Source: Candidatus Methanoprimaticola hominis
GTDB lineage: Archaea; Thermoplasmatota; Thermoplasmata; Methanomassiliicoccales; Methanomethylophilaceae
DNA length: 7,859 bases
Assembly (NCBI GenBank): GCA_006954465.1
Contig: LVVU01000112.1
Span: forward strand, 1-7,859
Direction of reading: 5' to 3'
The notes under the pieces are model-generated. The model did no database searches and was not told where the DNA came from. It saw only the letters and a program-made list of their open reading frames with translations. Numbering within the stretch: position 1 is the first letter of the stretch; each line of letters starts with the position of its first letter. Below are positions 6,751 to 7,859 of this stretch, piece after piece. Made by a program: the position numbers and the translations under genes.

Positions 6751-6945
6751 CTCATAACGAATTTGATATTCTTACATCGTGGTTAATTTCTATTTTCGGT
6801 ACTATTATTTTAATCATAGATATGTTAGTTTTTAAATCTACCTTTTTCATACCCCTTGTAATATTATTGCATTTCCGTCATTCGTAAATCTCTTTCGGAT
6901 TTTACAATTGTAGAATCGTAATCGTACATCTTCGACCTCGGAAAC

Positions 6946-6955
6946 GGCTTTAGAC
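6946..6955 (+). promoter_or_regulatory. TATA-like element of the small membrane protein gene
   Basis: CTTTAGAC at 6948-6955 is centred about 26 nt before the ATG at 6977 and follows GGAAACGG, which resembles a BRE. No Shine-Dalgarno precedes the ATG, so a leaderless start is plausible. The match to a TATA consensus is only moderate. Confidence 0.4.
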
Positions 6956-6976
6956 TATGATTCCATCCGGGACATC

Positions 6977-7528
6977 ATGGAGAAGAACACCCGGAAGAAG
7001 ACGGAGGTCGCCGTCATAGCCGTCGTCCTGATCCTTCTGTTCGCTTCCATACCCGTGATGTATCTTATGACGGACGTTCCGCCCGCGGCGATTGCCGTGG
7101 CGGCGGTGATCTACATCGCGCTGGCCGTAGGCGTCGCCTACTATTCGCACCAGAGGATGACCGAGATAAAGGAGGGATTGGACGATGCTGTTGACCACTA
7201 CCGAGAACATACCCGGCAGGAGCTACGAGATACTGGGGATCGTGAAAGGGAACATGATCCAGACCAGGAACATCGGCAGGGATATCGGCCAAGGGCTGAA
7301 ATCCATGGTCGGAGGAGAGCTGAGCACCTACACCGAGATGATGAACGAGTCCAGGGCCGTCGCCACCAAGAGGATGGTCGAGGAGGCCGAGAAGCTCGGT
7401 GCGGATGCTGTCGTCATGATGCGCTACTCCACATCCACCGTGATGCAGGGCGCGGCGGAGATCATCGCGTACGGGACCGCAGTGAAGTACGTCTGAAAAA
7501 CCTGAAGGGCCGCCTTCTTCGGCGATAG
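6977..7528 (+). CDS. Small two-helix membrane protein; frame overlaps the whole YbjQ gene
   Basis: The first ~70 residues look real: a charged N-terminus (MEKNTRKKTE), a membrane helix at about 11-32 (VAVIAVVLILLFASIPVMYL), a short loop with PP, a second helix at about 37-57, and an amphipathic tail (QRMTEIKEGLDDAVDHY). From about position 7200 the frame becomes a run of Arg, Asp, His and Gly typical of an out-of-frame reading of the YbjQ gene, and it ends only at TAG 7526-7528, past the end of that gene. So either the original stop or an original fusion frame was lost by a frameshift, or the two genes truly overlap. A membrane partner or anchor for the YbjQ protein is the likeliest role. Only the N-terminal part is well supported. 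Confidence 0.5.
   Translation: MEKNTRKKTEVAVIAVVLILLFASIPVMYLMTDVPPAAIAVAAVIYIALAVGVAYYSHQRMTEIKEGLDDAVDHYREHTRQELRDTGDREREHDPDQEHRQGYRPRAEIHGRRRAEHLHRDDERVQGRRHQEDGRGGREARCGCCRHDALLHIHRDAGRGGDHRVRDRSEVRLKNLKGRLLRR
7169..7176 (+). promoter_or_regulatory. Ribosome-binding site of the YbjQ-family gene
   Basis: AAGGAGGG lies inside the membrane-protein frame, with 8 nt between its end and ATG 7185. It is the strongest Shine-Dalgarno in the window. It indicates independent or coupled initiation of the YbjQ gene and decides that start. Confidence 0.75.
7185..7496 (+). CDS. YbjQ/UPF0145 (DUF74) family protein
   Basis: 103 residues, the normal length (about 105) of this soluble pentamer-forming family, sometimes called heavy-metal-binding-like. 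The exact function is unknown. The family core is almost complete: RNIGRDIGQGLKSMVGGEL (28-46), YTEMMNESRAVATKRM (49-64), EAEKLGADAVVMMRY (67-81), the TS-x-VMQGAAEI stretch and the closing AYGTAVKYV. The start follows a strong ribosome-binding site. It lies downstream of, and overlaps in another frame, the two-helix membrane protein, so the two were probably expressed together and may form a membrane-tethered assembly (inference). Confidence 0.93.
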   Translation: MLLTTTENIPGRSYEILGIVKGNMIQTRNIGRDIGQGLKSMVGGELSTYTEMMNESRAVATKRMVEEAEKLGADAVVMMRYSTSTVMQGAAEIIAYGTAVKYV

Positions 7529-7534
7529 CCCTAT

Positions 7535-7555
7535 CCGCGGGGCTCGCCCCCGCGG
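7535..7555 (+). terminator. GC-rich hairpin between convergent genes
   Basis: CCGCGGGG (7535-7542) pairs perfectly with CCCCGCGG (7548-7555) over a 5-nt loop, 38 nt past the YbjQ stop. A smaller stem, AGGGC/GCCCT, lies between. No T-run follows, so it may act as an mRNA 3' stabiliser or a bidirectional barrier rather than a true archaeal terminator. Confidence 0.5.
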
Positions 7556-7675
7556 GACATATCTCGACAAGTTCTTAGGACCGATGCGTTCGACGCGTCC
7601 GTCCTTCACCATCCTCCCGACCACCATCTCGATGTACGTCTCGGAGATGTCCGGCATCAGGACGCACAAATGCAT
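7547..7675 (-). pseudogene. Remnant of a winged-helix C-terminus (Fic or regulator type)
   Basis: On the minus strand about 43 codons read as MPDISETYIEMVVGRMVKDG, then RVERIG and LSRYVPRG. This is the recognition helix plus wing pattern (ISxxTIExxLxxMVKxGxVExIG...TRYV) found at the C-terminus of Fic-domain and similar proteins. No matching upstream domain is present: the frame opens only shortly before, at 7699, and downstream it runs through the hairpin and into the antisense of the YbjQ gene without its own early stop. I read it as a decayed gene end; a short free-standing protein is less likely. Confidence 0.45.
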
Positions 7676-7788
7676 GCGCTGACGAGTTGGAACATACAAT
7701 CCTCCACCTTACCGTACAGAACGTTCTTCACACGTCTGATTACCCTCCTGAAGCATCCCTCATGATGACTTAGTTGTTCCATTTCCAT
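7676..7788. other. Stretch without an assignable gene before the tandem repeat
   Basis: This stretch links the winged-helix remnant to the tandem repeat. A 60-codon minus-strand frame (7839-7657) passes through it, beginning in the repeat and reading MEQLSHHEGCFRRVIRRVK before ending inside the remnant in another frame. The sequence resembles no family I know, and the frame conflicts with the remnant. I consider it probably non-coding or decayed. Confidence 0.4.
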
Positions 7789-7859
7789 CCCTTCGGGAAC
7801 TTCCATACGTTCTCTTTTGGTCCCTTCGGGAACTTCCATACGTTCTCTTTTGGTCCCTT
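7789..7859. repeat. 33-bp tandem repeat reaching the window edge
   Basis: Two identical 33-bp copies (7789-7821 and 7822-7854) followed by 5 bp of a third at the edge, with a partial degenerate match (ttccat) before the first. The unit keeps reading frame (11 codons). On the minus strand all three frames are open through it, giving MEVPEGTKRER, KGPKENVWKFP or RDQKRTYGSSR per unit. Each unit carries the mini-palindrome TCCCTTCGGGA. The array probably continues beyond the window. Whether it is coding cannot be told from here. Confidence 0.85.

Larger units (their letters stand above)
6692..6976. other. AT-rich divergent intergenic region
   Basis: 285 bp between two divergent genes. 130 of the 180 bases at 6721-6900 are A or T, in sharp contrast to the GC-rich flanks. 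It holds the ATPase promoter, the palindrome at 6729-6750, and near its right end a TATA-like element for the plus-strand gene. I see no open frame of note and no RNA gene in the middle (about 6760-6940), which has TATA-like runs such as TTTTTAAATC but nothing assignable. Confidence 0.7.

Noticed and set aside
7789..7859. CRISPR array
   Set aside because: The 33-bp copies are directly adjacent with no spacers, so this is a simple tandem repeat.

Overview
The window looks like host-associated methanogen DNA, most likely Methanomassiliicoccales (this placement is inference). The evidence is a YcaO protein of the methanogenesis-marker-1 type, an archaeal-type RNase P RNA, archaeal TATA elements (one placed for a leaderless transcript), and a very long secreted adhesin-like protein of the kind gut archaea carry. 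Coding DNA is GC-rich. One AT-rich intergenic island stands out (130 of the 180 bases at 6721-6900 are A or T).

Layout. From 1 to 3314 (minus) lies the N-terminal 1104 codons of a giant secreted beta-repeat surface protein. It runs off the left edge, so it has no stop codon in the window. Its leader holds a hairpin that partly covers the Shine-Dalgarno sequence, and codons 9-13 contain an 11-G homopolymer that could switch the gene on and off by slippage. From 3467 to 3527 is a strong hairpin plus T-run terminating the next gene. From 3533 to 4747 (minus) is ycaO, the McrA-glycine thioamidation enzyme. From about 4767 to 5063 (minus), in what looks like an empty gap, is the RNase P RNA (rnpB), recognised by its conserved cores and the P1, P2 and P4 pairings. 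From 5126 to 6691 (minus) is an AAA ATPase with a DUF4143 domain and an unusual extra C-terminal beta-rich domain of about 90 residues. The AT-rich divergent intergenic region (6692-6976) carries the ATPase promoter and a perfect palindrome. From 6977 (plus) comes a two-helix membrane protein whose frame runs right through a YbjQ/UPF0145 gene (7185-7496). A GC-rich hairpin (7535-7555) follows, then a decayed winged-helix fragment on the minus strand, and at the right edge the start of a 33-bp tandem repeat.

Functionally the window mixes two core items (rnpB, and ycaO for maturation of methyl-coenzyme M reductase) with accessory, probably fast-evolving genes (giant adhesin, DUF4143 ATPase, repeat array). 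The most notable signal is the poly-G tract in the signal-peptide region of the surface protein: gain or loss of one G gives an early stop in both other frames, which is how bacterial phase-variable contingency loci are built. No tRNA, 5S/16S/23S rRNA, CRISPR array or transposase was seen.
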